From the NCBI GenBank assembly GCA_018398585.1, contig JAGTTD010000005.1:34784750-34848749 (forward strand): a DNA stretch of 64,000 nucleotides. Direction: 5' to 3'. Both the position numbers and the translations under genes were made by a program. The notes below the pieces were generated by a model. The model worked only from the letters and a program-made list of their open reading frames with translations. It had not been told where the DNA came from and searched no databases. The number at the start of each line of letters is the position of its first letter. Within the stretch, counting starts at the first letter, position 1. Of this stretch, positions 42,911 to 55,457 are shown one piece after another. This stretch comes from Simmondsia chinensis (Eukaryota > Streptophyta > Magnoliopsida > Caryophyllales > Simmondsiaceae).

Positions 42911-43569
42911 AATATGAAGGAATTAGAACTTACTTAGGGGCAAGGTACGTTATTTCCCGCGTTTTGAAGGAATTGAAAATTATTAAGTAATTTCTAATTT
43001 TCATATTCTGCCAACTTCTTGCCAACCAAACAAGACCCCAAATATGTACTTCCCATAAATTTCGACTTCATACGTTTACTTCTTGCATATCAACTGAGGC
43101 CTAAATATTTATAAGGGTCATTTTATTATCAAGGTAAAATTATTATTATCAGTGTAAGGTTATAGTTTTTAAGACAATTTTGTGGCTTTAATTATTTGTA
43201 AGTTGTGTCATAGCTTTGTTAATAATAATTTTTGTACTGGCAATAACAACTCTCTTTATAAATACTATTAATCTAATATAATTAAGGGTGTGTAACATGT
43301 GTTAAGAAAGCGTTAATTGCGCTATTATTATCATCTTTTTAATAATATTAAAAAAATTATTATAATTTTATAAAAACATGTGTTTTCTTCCAAATAAAAT
43401 ACCATATATTAATTGGAGGTTCAATTTTTCAGTAATAATTGATAGACAAAACAAGAAAAAATAATAAAATTAAGTAAAATAAATATTTCTTAACACGAGC
43501 CCATTAGGAACATGGTAGAAAAATCCTTTTTGTATTAATCTAGTACATATCAAGTTAAGTATATTTTTT

Positions 43570-43890
43570 GTAGCTCATTATATATTTTTTCAATAATTAG
43601 CGACACGGTTGTATTACAAAACGACAACTCGAAAACGAGGCCACGATCAACCCGCACAAAAGCAGGGATCAAGGAGCAAATACATAGAAGACAAGACAAA
43701 CCAGGAAAGTAGGACAAAAACAGAACACAAACCAGATAGATGGAAAAGATTCAACCAGGTACAATAGCTGAACAACACTACAGCTGAGACAGGCCAAAGG
43801 AAAGGAGAAATGACCATCCGAACTAAAACTGGAGCTGAAATTGACAGGGTTAGAACACCTATAACCCTATTCCAACCTAGCAAACAACTT
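43570..43890 (-). repeat. Possible LINE 3' UTR fragment
   Basis: The minus strand shows a T/G-rich, weakly coding run, then 'TTGTGCGGGTTGATCGTGG', 'CCTCGTTTTCGAGTTG' and 'TAATTATTGAAAAAAT'. Such composition and the A-rich end resemble plant L1 3' UTRs. The assignment is weak and no target duplication was found. Confidence 0.3.
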
Positions 43891-44129
43891 AATCATATTT
43901 GACTCATCACCGCTGTTGGTGCAAAAATGTGAAAATTGCAAAACATGAATTTTCCTATGTACGAAGTGTACATAGGTTTTATTAATTTAGGAAACGACCC
44001 TATGCGAGATAATGTACACCCTTAATTGCATCTCCCTTAGGAGAATACCCTTTGATTCCGACTGGTGATACGTCTATGTTTCAATCAATCGACGAGGTGA
44101 CTAGCCGATTAATTGATTTAAGTCAACGG

Positions 44130-44900
44130 GAGACATTTTAGGTTGATTTGTATTTTGGAAGGTTCAACTTGAAGGTTATTTGGGTTTAGTCTTGGCTTAG
44201 GAGTCATTTAGGTTTGACTCAAAAAGTATTTTAGATTTAGGCTTGACTTGGAAGTCTTTTTTGATTGGAGTTTAACTTGGGTTTAGGTTTGACTTGGAAA
44301 CTTAGACCTGACTTGACTTGAAAGTCTTTTTGGACTAGAGTTTAACTTGGGTTTAGGTTTGACTTAGAAACTTAGACTTGACTTGGAATTAGGGTTTGAC
44401 TCGGCCTTAAAATTAACCGAAACTTCATTTAAATTTGAGTTTAATTTGGAAGACGTCTTGACTTAGGTTTAGCATTTAGGATTTGAAACTGGCGTGGGAT
44501 TTACTTTGAATTTAGAGTTAACATAAAAGTCAACTCGGCTTAGGAATTTGATTTTGAGTTTAAATTTGGTTTGACATGGAAACTCTTTTGAATTTGGATT
44601 TGACATAAAGTTAGGTTTAAGTGTGAAATGAAAGTCAATTTAGGTTTAAGTGTGACATGGAAGTCAATTTGAGGTTTGAGTGTGACATAAAAGTCAATTT
44701 GAGGTATATGTTACTTTGAATTTGAATTTAAGCTCGATAACAATAAATTTATATTTGGATACAAAATAAAATTTAATTTGGGCTCAGGTTTGACATGGAA
44801 GTCTTTTGGATTTTGTTTTGACATGGAAGTCGTTTTGAGTTTGGATCGGACATAGAGGTGCATAGAAGTCATTTAGTTGAGGTTACCCGAGTCAAATCGA
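44130..44900 (+). repeat. Degenerate 'gtttgacttggaagtc' tract
   Basis: Variants of 'aggtttgacttggaa', 'agtctttttgga' and 'gtgacatggaagtcaattt' recur without fixed spacing over about 770 bp. Its complement resembles 8580-9260. Confidence 0.55.
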
Positions 44901-45674
44901 ATTAAACCAACTAATTAAAACGTTGACTTAATATTAATTCCACGAGAAAAAAGAATTTATTTTTTATTTGGGATACAGCTGAATTTGGTTGCCTACGTAT
45001 CCTTTTAAGGAATCAAGCCGTTCGTAGTTCAACTTTATGTTGGATTTAATTCAGAGGTGTTGAATCCTATTTAACTAATTAAAGCATATTCTGTCCAACT
45101 CGTTCATATTTCCCCTTTTTTTAATTATTTTTTTCTTTGAACTTCGAGCTTAAGTTCTTTTATGTCCGTTTATACCTTGGTTAAATCAACCTTATGTTGT
45201 TCTTGGTCAACCCACCTACGTCCGGCATTTTAGATTTATTATTTTTAAATTGTGACTGTTCCCGTAATTTAATCTCGGGTTTCTTACGTACCCACTTTGG
45301 GATCAAGTCAACGTAGTTCTAGAAGTAAAATATCGAATTTTCCAAATCAATTGTTTTATTTATAACCGCACCCGACTTTTTATTTCGGGTTTCCTACGTA
45401 CCCTTTTCGCTATCAGGTTAACGTAGTTCTTAAAAAAGATATATTTGCGATTTTAAATTTTAGATTTTAATAGAAGATTTGATTTAAATTTTTTTTATTA
45501 AGAGAGAGGAAAAGAAAAATTTTAAATTCGATGTAGACTTTATTATTTAAATTATATGGCTCTCCAAATTCTAATAAAGAAATCTCTTAATTCATTAGCA
45601 ATCTTTTTTTTTGTGCCATGTGCTGAAATCTGAGTCGATGTTTCCAAACCTCAAAACAGGAAGCCAACTTATCA

Positions 45675-45681
<7 letters not shown>

Positions 45682-45706
<25 letters not shown>

Positions 45707-45752
45707 GGAAGGGGGTGTACGTACCTCCCCCCCCCCCCCCCCCCCCCCCCCC
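45682..45752. repeat. Poly-T (25) then poly-C (26) block
   Basis: T run 45682-45706, short spacer, C run 45727-45752, then a G5 and a CT microsatellite. It is a likely place for assembly error or G-quadruplex formation on the minus strand. Confidence 0.9.
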
Positions 45753-46900
45753 GGGGGCTCCTATCTCTCTCTCTCTCTACGAAATCCCTGCAAAATTTAG
45801 GTGAATTTAATCGGAATCATTGAGTTTTGAGAGCCCGAGTGAGTCCGTTTAATTTTTTTTTTAAACTCAATAAAATCCGTATAAAGAGCACTAGAACCGC
45901 TAAGTTTCATGGGTCCGTTAAAATTCATATGACTTATTGGATCCGTTAGAATTCACGAACCCGTTAGAGTCTACATAATTTTGTTGGATCCGCTAGAATC
46001 CGTAGACTGAGTCTATATAATTTGTTAGATTCGTTAGAATTCATGAACCCATTAGAGTCCAAATTCTGTCTCAACTCGAATTCTTTCGAATCCATTCTGG
46101 GTATTTCATCAAAATTTTGTCTTTTGTCTGGATAAAACATTATAAGACTTAACGTGACATAGATATTTCTTTGTTCTGAAATCCGGTTTGGAGGAAAAAC
46201 AAAACCCAAAAAAAAAAAAAATGAAAATATTTTTCCTTTTTCAGACTGACTTAAAATAGGCAAAGAACAAGTAAAGATTATGAATAGAAAATAGAAGATC
46301 AAAGCATACAGAAGAGAAATCATATACCTTCTACTGGAAATTGAAATTTTTTCTTCAAAGAGAAAGATTGATACCAAAAAAAAGAAGATTTTTTTTTTTC
46401 TTTAATCCTTTTTTCCTTCTTCCTTATGGGCCCCTTTTTATATTATATTTTTTTTGTTGATGGAGCAGCGTGGGGGTTGTTATATATATAATTTTTTATA
46501 TTTTTATTATTATTATTTTTTTTGTGCAACTGCCATTTTTTTAAAATTTTATTTCTATTAGTATTACATTTTTTTTTTGGTTTAAGATATACATATGGGC
46601 CCTCCTTTTTTTTTTTTTTTTTAACACCTAATTGGGCTACATTTTGCCTCTAATAACATGGGCCCTATTTTGCCTACTTTTCTATTTGCGTCTCAAGTTA
46701 TTTAATTTTAGACCCTTTTTTTTTTCATAGAGAAGGTATCCTTGAATTCGTATAGGTCTGCATATGATAACTAAAGGTCGGTCCATACCATACTATTTTA
46801 ACGCATGTGAGGATGGATATTCGACTTTGTGAAAATCTTGCGTTCAACAAACGCTATAAGACAAGCCAAGTACTTTCCCATACTCCCACTTGCGTTTCGC

Positions 46901-48009
46901 ATCAATAAGCTTCGCTTTCTCTATAGGACTGTCAATCCTTCTCGCTAACCTCCCTTTCTTTCTTTTACCAAAGTGTTTGATCAGTTTCGTTGCACTCTTT
47001 TCTAGAGACATGTCTTTTAAGGAATTCCTACTAGTTCATTATTTGAATTGGCAACTTTCGAGATATATATCTAATTATTAAACTGATATTAAATTAATAT
47101 TTTTTATAATCTTATAATTTCATCAACTTTTGGTTGTAGATATTGAATTTTTTTTTTAATTAATATCTCTCTTTCTTTAATCTTATTTTTTTCGTATTAA
47201 AATTCATAATTTTCCTTCTTTTTTCCTATGAAATAGTTTTAGCCATAATTTATGTTCTGTATTTCTAATTTTATTTTTCTATCATTTTTCTCTTGTATCT
47301 ATAATTATTGTTCTAAATTAGTGTATTAAATAGATTTTTTCCCATATAATATAAAAACATACTTATCATTATTTTTAAACGCGTAAAAATTTTCAATAAA
47401 TATTTATATTATAGTATTTTGATATTCATTTTATGTTCGTATATTGAAGAAAAAGAGGTAAAGATTGTTAATTTTAAAAATGGAATTAAACTTGCACGTG
47501 TTTGCTTGAATTTCTAGTATTTAGAGCTTTGCAACGTCTTTCTAATTTGTTCTCCTGGAATTGCAGCAACCAATTGGAGTTTCGAAAAGGATCTTTATAA
47601 TTCTAAAGGTGACATGTGGTTTTAAGCAAAGGTTTAGGGTTTTAAAAATAACAATTATGTTGAGTAAGAGTTTCAGAACTTTTAAAAATAACGATTTGTC
47701 ATGCCTAAAATGTTATATACATAATATTTTTAGGGTAACATTAATGTCAGAGCAAGATTATAGTTTTTAAAACAAATTTATAACTTTTATCGTTTGTAAA
47801 TTATACCATTACTTTAGTAATAACAATTTTTGTCCTAAAAACAACAGCTCTTTACTTTTAAAAAATTAATAAATTTTAAATTTTAAAGCACTACACCCAG
47901 GTATGCCACATAGGCACACGAGAGAATACCCTATAAACATATGACATATTATTAAAATAAATTATTGGTAACCAAATACTGCTCAAAATGTCTCCCAGCA
48001 ACACATATA
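46901..48009. other. AT-rich intergenic stretch, no feature
   Basis: Low-complexity T-rich and A-rich sequence with short open frames but no protein-like signal. A weak repeat 'agttttaaaacaaatttataac' style stretch near 47760 resembles 43150-43260. Confidence 0.35.
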
Positions 48010-48053
48010 TATATGCATATATTTTAATATGATAAAAACCTGGGAAAGGTGCT

Positions 48054-51000
48054 TCAGCGTCCACTCCTTAAAGAGGGGCATCCTGAAGCTTCGGCTCTTG
48101 AAATGAGAAGGAGGGATCTAGTTGGCTCATTGATATTTAGCTGGAACCCTGTCATCCCGAATCCTTCACTAGCCATGAAATCTGCTGATCTGTTTGCCTC
48201 GCGGAAAACGTGCGAGAATTTTATACTGGAAGCTCTTCCCGCGAGGGTCCTGATATCCTCTCTGATTGTTCTAATATTGCTGGGGCAGGAGTACTCGTCA
48301 TTCAGGGTTTTAATAACCACCTCATTATCCCCTTCAACAATAATCCAAGTGGCGCCCATAGACATGGCCTCGCAGAGACCATCACACGCTCCAACAGCTT
48401 CTGCCACAGTGACTAGGGCGTTGCCTAGCTTTCTGGTTCCGCATCTGACAATTTGACCATTATGGTCCCTGATGACAAAACGAGACGTAGCCTGAGTTCT
48501 TCTCTTTGCTCCATCAAAGTTGACCTTCAGCCATCCTGCTGCCGGAGGGGCCCAGGTTATCCATCTATACGTGATCCCTGCTGAGGTTCTGTCGTGGTTA
48601 TGGTCGACATTGTTTTTATTGATTTTTGCTCTGCATAACCATTCTAAGCATATAGTTTTGGCTCGGTTGAGGGTCTGGGCTGGGGAGGGATTCTCCTTTT
48701 TAAATATCACGGTGTTTCTGTCTTTTCAGATTTGCCAACATACAACCACAAATTTCTCAATCTCTTTGTTTCTCTTTCTTGCTCTAAGTTCCTCCCTTAG
48801 ATCCAACCTAGACAGCCGGGCAAGGATCCACTTGGACATGGCCGCCATGTCCCAGACTTGCTTCGAGCGAGGGCACCTAAGGAATAAGTGGGACACATTC
48901 TCACAGTTGCTTTTGCACTATATGCACGCGTCGTCCCAGTCCGGAAGGCGTTTCTTCATCCGGCTTCCTGTTGCCAAATATCCGTTAAGGGCTTGCCACA
49001 GGAAGATCTTGATTTTCGGTTGGAGGTCCAGGTTCCAAATCCACCGGAACTCCCAACCATTTCTGTCCTCCCAGCTGAGGTTGTGAGTTAGCCAGGTTGC
49101 CGATTTCACACTAAAGTCACCCGAGCTCGTGGAGCCCCACCCCAATCGGTCCTCCACCCGGGTGTGAGGGATAGGGACTCCCATGATGGCGTTAAGGGTC
49201 TCATGAGAGACCAGATCACTCAGACGTTCGCGGGTTCCATTCCCCATTAGTTATCACCTCTGCTACTTCAAGGGATGGGTCCACCCCGTCAAGGTTTTCG
49301 GCCCGTCCCTCTATCAGAGGGGCCTTTGCCACCCACCAATCCTTCCAAAAATTTATATGGTTTCCATTGCCAACTCTCCACTTTAAGCCTTTGTGAAGGA
49401 TTTGTCTAATTGACAGGATGCCTTTCCATGCAGGCGAGTCCGTAGATTTTGCCTTGTACTCAAAGAGCGATTCTTTTTTTAGGTACTTTTCCTTGATGAC
49501 TTTGATCCACAGGTTGTCCTTGTTTATCAGGATCCGCCATCCCAGTTTGCAGAGGAACGCCTGGTTAACAGCTTCCAATTTTTGCAGACCCAATCCCCCG
49601 GCCCCTTTCAGCCCGCAAATGGAGTTCCACGCTGCAAGAAAGATTCCATTCTTTCCTGTCTTATTCTAGAAGAACCATCTGCTTACAGTGTCTCCCGGTT
49701 TCCAAACTTTTTTTGGGAGCTTAAAGCATTGCATCACATGGCTTGGCATAGATTCAACAGAGGCTTGAATCAACGTGGCTCGCCCCGCCTTATAGAGGGA
49801 GCCAGCTTTCCACCGGGAAACTTTATTCTCCATTTTGGAGATCAAGTCTCCCACAACTTGAGGTAAGAATCTTCCTCTTCTGAAGTTGCATCCCAGGTAT
49901 CGTCCTAGTGCCGAGTCGCCTGGGATGCCTAGGATGTCGGAGATGCGCTGTTTTTGGCTCCTATCCATATTGGAGGAGAAGACAGCCGCAGACTTTGCAC
50001 GATTTACCTGAAGTTCCGAGTCTTCACAGAAACGGCTCATCGTCTTGTTCAAGCTTTGGGCTGCTTCAACCTATGCTTCACAGAAGAGAAGACAATCATC
50101 AGCAAAGAATAAGCATGGGATTGGACTGACTCCCCTTGCCAGCATGATTGTTGTTCCTGACTTCCTTTCTTTACAGAGATCCTAGAGGTTAGTAGCTAAT
50201 ACTTTCAGACGCAATATGAACAAATAAGGTGATAGGGGATCACCTTGCCTAAGTCCTCTGGAGGGGGCAAACCATCCCATAGGTTTATCTTCAATCAAAA
50301 CAAAGAAAGATGTTGATGAAACACATTCTATAATCCAGGACACCCATTTGTCGTGGAAGCCTATTTGTTGTAAGATGCGTTTCAAGAAGCCCCATTCCAC
50401 TTTATCATATGCCTTTTCCATGTCCAGTTTTGCCGCTACCTAACCAGACTTACCTTTTTTCCTCTTGAAGGCAGCAAGGACCTCATGGGCGATAAGAATA
50501 TTATCCTGGATGTTTCGTCCTGGGACAAAGGCAGCCTGCCATTGAGAGATGAGCTTGGGCATTAGCAGTTTCATTCTGTTGACAAGGACCTTGGCAATGA
50601 TTTTGTAAAGGACATTGCAAAGGTTGATCGGTCGAAATTGGTTTACAGTTCGGGGCGCATCCACTTTTGGGATGAGGGTAATAAAGGTATGGTTGATCTC
50701 CCGCAGGAGGGATCCACCCTTAAGGGTAGCCCTAATGGCGTTACATATATCTTTGCCAATAATACCCCAGTAGTTCTGGAAGAAAAAGGCCGAAAACCCG
50801 TCTGGCCCCGGGGTTTTGTGGGGGTTCATGTCAAAGATCGCTTCTGAGATTTCTATATCAGAGACCTTAGCGATCAAAGTATCATTTTCGGGATCTGTGA
50901 TCCTCCTTTCAAGCTTTGAAATGGAGGGGAAAACAGTTCGTGATCCATTGGATCGGAATCTTGTTTTAAAATCTTCGATGAAGGTGTCTCCTATTTCTCC

Positions 51001-52151
51001 TTTATCCGTGAGGGTTAGGCCTATGTCATTTTGAATTTCCATTATACTTCTTCGTCTTTGGACCGATGCGAAGAAAAATTTGGAATTTCTGTCTCCTTTT
51101 GTGAGCCACTCCTTGCGCCAGTGCTTTCCCCAGTGTTGGCGAAAAGAATCTTCTCGCGCTGCAAAGTGAGTCTCTTAAGTTTACAATTTAGGTGGTGGTT
51201 TCCAGGATCAATATCCAGATTGTCCTGAACCATCCTAATTCTACGTTCATTTGCTTCCAAGTTTGTCCTAGTTGTTCCAGCACAAATGTTTTTATTTTCT
51301 TTTTTATGGTTTTGAGTTTTTGGGTGATTTCAAACATGCGCGATCCGTTCACTTTGGAACTCCAAACACGGCGAATCATGATCTCCAAATCCTTGTTTTT
51401 GGCCCACTCAGCACCAAATCTGAATGGGGGGGCTTTTTTAATCCCCTTCGCCTCCAAACACAGAAGCATTGGGGAGTGATCAGAAACTGGTCCAAATCCA
51501 TTATAAACAAAGGAATGTGGGAAACACTGGAACCACTTGTGATTCCCCAAAGCCCGGTCCAGTTTTTCCTGAATATAGGAACCGTTAATAGATTTAGCCC
51601 ATGTGAATTTCTGACCTGTCCAAGGGATTTCGTCCAAGTCAAAATGTGCGCAGCGACTATTTAATCTCACTGTTCTTTTGATATTGACAGGGAGCCCGCC
51701 CTGTTTGTCACCGGGCTCGCTCAGTTCGTTAAAATCTCCAATCATGCACCATGGCTTACCTCTAAATTGGTTGAGATCATGGAGCATATTCCAGAAATGG
51801 TCCTTCTCATTTTCTTTTGTGGGCCCATAAACAAAAGTTACCGGGCCCCGTTTGCTACTGTCCTTGTCTAGGACTGATGTATGAGCTATTCGGTTGTTAC
51901 ATAACAAGGATATTGACATGGCACCGCTCAGAGTTCCATAGAAGCCACATCCCACCCACATGGTTCACAGGAGGGTAGTAGTGGCTCCCATCATAGTGAA
52001 GTTTTCTGGTTAGGTTTTGGCTGGTTGTGTCCTTAGCCATGGGTTCTAGAATGGCTGTCATTTCTGGCTTGAACTTTTTAATAAGGCCATCAAGTTCTTG
52101 TTGGGCGGCCGCACGGGCCACACCTCTTATGTTCCAGCACAAGATCTTCAT
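48054..52151 (-). pseudogene. LINE ORF2 (EN-RT-zf-RNase H)
   Basis: It begins MKILCWNIRGV at 52151. Endonuclease motifs are PWCMIGDFNELS and GPVSDHSPMLL. RT motifs are NPHKTPGPDGFSAFFF, QAAFVPGRNIQDN, MEKAYDKVEWGFL, GLRQGDPLSPYLF and FFADDCLLFC (catalytic ADD kept). Then comes the zinc-binding WQALNGYLATGSRM region and a plant-type RNase H (KVNFDGAKRRT, VVIKTLNDEYS, FREANRSADFMAS), ending at TGA 48056-48054. Lesions include a frameshift near 51930, a stop just before AAKLDMEKAYD (about 50440), one after LLFCEA (about 50070), and several more to the end. Confidence 0.9.
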
Positions 52152-52538
52152 ATTATTTTGGCAAACTGTAAGCACTAATTACCAAGGATGAAATCCGAAA
52201 CGAGTAAAGGACAGAACATTCCCCTCGAGGGGGTAACTGTGAGCCCGAAGCTCGTTCCAGGAGACAAAAGGCCAACCAAGACTTAAAAAAGGATTCCAGA
52301 CAAAACATAAGTACAATCCATTTTGAAAGTGATGACATGGGACATAGCAAGAGTGGGTTAGGAGCACCCATCATCATTAATAGATCAACCACAAACCAAA
52401 GAACAAAAAAGACCAAAACAAACAAGGGGCAATTTATACATATACGCATCACGAACCACAAAAAAATATAGCCCACATCACCCCTTCGTAACCTAACATA
52501 AAACCAACAAAGGTGTCCCCCTATTACAAACAACTTGA

Positions 52539-53887
52539 TTAAAAGGAGTTGTCCTCATTGGCCCTTCGCCGGGCGTCCTCTAAGAAAGACAGTTTGCGTC
52601 TCTTAGAAGAGTCCATAGACCTGTCCTTCTTAGTCGAGATGGCTTCGTCTTCCGAATAATTTGGGTCCTCCTCCGGGTCCTCTTCCATGATGTCACCATC
52701 CTCTAGAGATTTATTATCCTTGTCAGAAGGCTGGTTATAGTTAACACCGGCCCCGATAGGTCCCTCGTTCTCCATTTCCATGTTTTCGTCTCTAATGTCC
52801 CCATATTTTCCCAGGCTACCCTCATCCTTGTTTTCATCCATAGTGTTCTCGTGACTCTTCATATTGCCCTCACCATCCTCACTTTCTATAATCGGTCTAA
52901 GGCTGGTTTTGACTACCGAGTTTTCATCTTCCCTCGAGTCCCGGTCGTCCCCTTCAGTAGTCAATTTCTCTTTTCCCTTCTCCACAGTTGCCCTTTCACC
53001 CTGTCCCCCAACGGAGGTGTCTCTAGTAATCTTGATTCTAGGTTCTTGTAGCACTATATTAGGCCCCCCCTATTTGCGTCTAGGTTTGGGTCCTTACTTT
53101 TCTGGTCTAGGTCTTTTTTTGGGCTGTACATGGATCCACCTTTCTTTGGTTTCTTTTCCCCCTTCGGTTGCCTGAGGCGGCTCGTCCAAAGGGAGTCCTT
53201 CTCTGAATCTCTCAACAACAACATGCATGTCGACCGTTTTGTTATAATTCCGGCAGTTATCTATACTATGGTTCTCGATCCACATAAGGCGCATACTTCA
53301 TTGAGGCCTTCATAAGTTAGGGGGAAAGATTTTTCTCTTCCCTTGGGGCCCACAGTAATTTTCCCTGGTAGAGTCTTAGTTACTTTGAGTTCGATGCACG
53401 CTCTAGCAAATTTACCCTTCATCCTGGTCTCTGTGAAACCGTCCAACCTAATGAGGTTTCCAACGGGTTCCAGGAGGTGTTTTAGAGCCTCACGGCTCCA
53501 GAATTCTAGCGGGAGTCGCTGAATATGGACCCATTGTGCCACCTCCTCTATTTCGGACTCAAAGGAGTCAAACATTTTCTGCCATGGTCTAAGTACGAAA
53601 TTTAGAGAGAGGACAAACCAAGGTCTGCCCTCCCAAACAAATTTCCTGTCAGCCTCATTAACAAATTTAAGTAAAGTTCACCCATTACCTAGTTCAACAA
53701 AGTCAACATGTCCTGTCACCAAAGACCAGTCAGCCTTATTTTTTCCCCTAATTGCATTAAGCGGGACGACATCACCCCACACTTTGCCCAATAACCAGAG
53801 GGCCTTCATTGTGTCAACTGTTTCGGTCTCTAGCTCCCCTCGGTCTCTCTCTGACCTGAAGTCAGAGGGTCGAGGATCACTTCCCAA
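52539..53887 (-). pseudogene. LINE ORF1 (DUF4283 and CCHC knuckle)
   Basis: Fragments 53678-53887 (KALWLLGKVWGDVVPLNA) and 53261-53575 (VHIQRLPLEFWSREALKHLL, then TYEGLNEVCALCGS) are the DUF4283/zf-CCHC_4 pair found in ORF1 of plant L1 elements. They are followed by a charged C-terminal part (52539-53054, SFLEDARRRANEDNSF at the end). Frame breaks separate the parts. An N-terminal Pro-rich stretch upstream (53954-54373) may also belong to it. Confidence 0.78.
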
Positions 53888-54907
53888 AGGATGTTTAGAG
53901 CCTCCTGACCCATCACAATCAAGGGTGCTGTTACCCTTATCATGACAGAGGGACTACAGGGCACGCCTATAGCTTGGTTGGGGCTGTTCCCTGCTGGGAA
54001 CACCTGAACTTGGACCTCCAACGGCACCGTGAGACATTGGGCGTCCAGGAACAGGAATGTCACTGGGAAGATAACTTTCAGCCTTGCTTGGAGATTCATA
54101 GACCCCCAAATTAGATTGCATGGGTGGAGAAAGGGGTTGGATACAGTGAGGTAAGGGAGGCTCGGAGGAGAGAATGAGGAAATCAGTTGGGATGCAAGGT
54201 CCCACTGATCCCCTTCCCTTTTTATACCCCCTGAGCCCCTCTCCCCCAGGGCACCGGTACCCCTTGCCACCCCCTACCCTTAGACCCCTAGTTTCAGCCC
54301 AACAAACAAGATTCAAGAAAAAAAAAAAAACCCCCATTTTTGGGAACAGCAAAAAACACCAAGAGGAGGGCAAAGAAAGCTGACCTGTGTCCTCAATCGG
54401 GTGGTTATCAGGAAAATCAGCCAGCTACATCTCCTTATGAAGCGGCTGACCTCACTCAACCGTAGATCCTGAGGGTAGCTCCTAGATCTAGCTTCACCCT
54501 CCAAAACCCGCATGCAGCAGTGATTGGGGAAGCCTCCGGTTCCTCTGCTTCTTTCTTCCACTGATTGGGTCGTTTTCCTCCCAATCTTTCCAAGTAATGA
54601 TAGGATTTTTTCTGATTTTGACTTTTGGGGAAAGCAAACCTTTTGTTTGGGTGAGAAAGGCTGAAATACAATGATTGTCCTCTATAGATCTGCTTGGTTT
54701 GGTCAACATGAAGAAGGAGGACGCGCGGCCATTGGAGGAGGGCCTGCGGAGGTCGAAAAGGTGGGTCGTCTTCTTTGCGGGGGGGGGGACTATTTTTTCC
54801 CTTTTTTTGCTTTTTTTTTTCTCTATTTTGGGGGCATTTCACCCGGTTTGAGGAGAGAGAAAGCAGGAGCTTCTCTCTCCTCAAAAAGCTTTGTGGTGGT
54901 ACGTGTT
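53888..54907 (-). other. LINE 5' region
   Basis: GC-richer leader with Pro/Ser-coding stretches in more than one frame, a G9 run near 54779 and a 'cttttttgctttttttttt' tract. It probably contains the internal promoter and the start of ORF1; no single frame is open throughout. Confidence 0.45.
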
Positions 54908-54994
54908 CTCCAGCAACATATGCTAAAAAATATACATACAATAATAATAACAGTGTATAACTCATATAACTTTGACACACATGTACAAGTTATA

Positions 54995-55168
54995 AAAGGA
55001 ACATATCTAATGCTTCAAGGGCTTCCGCCTACACAGAGTCTGGAGGGGTGGATGTACGCAACCTTTCTTCTTCAGGGTGTTAACCTGAAGAGAGGCTATT
55101 TCCCGGTGCCTCCAATCTGAGGGTGAGGACTTCCTAGGAGGTTACTCATCCTGGTACTACTCGTATAT
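54995..55168 (-). mobile_element. 5S-headed SINE, truncated within the 5S part, with TSD
   Basis: The tail (GGGTTGCGTACATCCACC in related form, AGACTCTGTG, GCGGAAGCCCTTGAAGCATT) and the proximal part of the 5S head (AGTAGTACCAGGATGAGTAAC, CTCCTAGGAAGTCCTC) are present. The head stops at the AGTAGTACC block. The flanks 54975-54994 and 55169-55188 match at 18 of 20 positions. Confidence 0.82.
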
Positions 55169-55457
55169 ACACACATATACGAGTTATACATGTTAAAAAT
55201 AGATTAATCGAGCCTAAATCTCAAATTAAATCAGGCTTGAAATACTCCAATTGAAGTCCACCATCTTGTCGTTGCTCGTGTTTGTATTATGTTATCATAC
55301 AACATAAAATTTGATAAGAGTTCCTCGCTTAATTAGATCAATCAAATGTGACACAAACACAATTAAGCAATGTAAGTACGCAATCCCACAAAGAATAATG
55401 GAAACCAGCTTGCAATATTGTATTGTACAGTATTCGTATCCATAGCAGCATAAGCTT

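Larger units (their letters stand above)
43911..46900. other. Unassigned repeat-rich region, possibly LTR-derived
   Basis: There is no gene. It holds a hairpin 'cctatgtac...gtacatagg' (43953-43976), a degenerate TTGACTTGG tract (44130-44900), three 'ctacgtacc...acgtagttct' modules (about 44985, 45280, 45385), a poly-T/poly-C block, and a transcribable-looking stretch near 45900-46400 rich in 'gttagaattcatgaacc' repeats. The modules recall parts of long plant LTRs, but no ends could be defined. Confidence 0.35.
48010..54907 (-). mobile_element. L1-type LINE with C-terminal RNase H, near full length, decayed
   Basis: Order on the minus strand: 5' region (53888-54907), ORF1, spacer, ORF2 (endonuclease, reverse transcriptase, zinc knuckle, RNase H). 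The flanks carry a similar 'ccagcaaca...tatgc' motif (about 47997-48020 and 54910-54923), a possible imperfect target duplication; the exact ends are uncertain. Its stops and frameshifts mean it cannot move now. At about 6.9 kb it is the largest single element copy in the window. Confidence 0.85.

Noticed and set aside
45611..45823. Plus-strand ORF with poly-Phe and poly-Pro
   Set aside because: It simply translates the T25 and C26 homopolymer runs.
48049..49086. Plus-strand ORFs (135 and 188 residues)
   Set aside because: They are antisense shadows of the LINE RNase H and zinc-knuckle regions.
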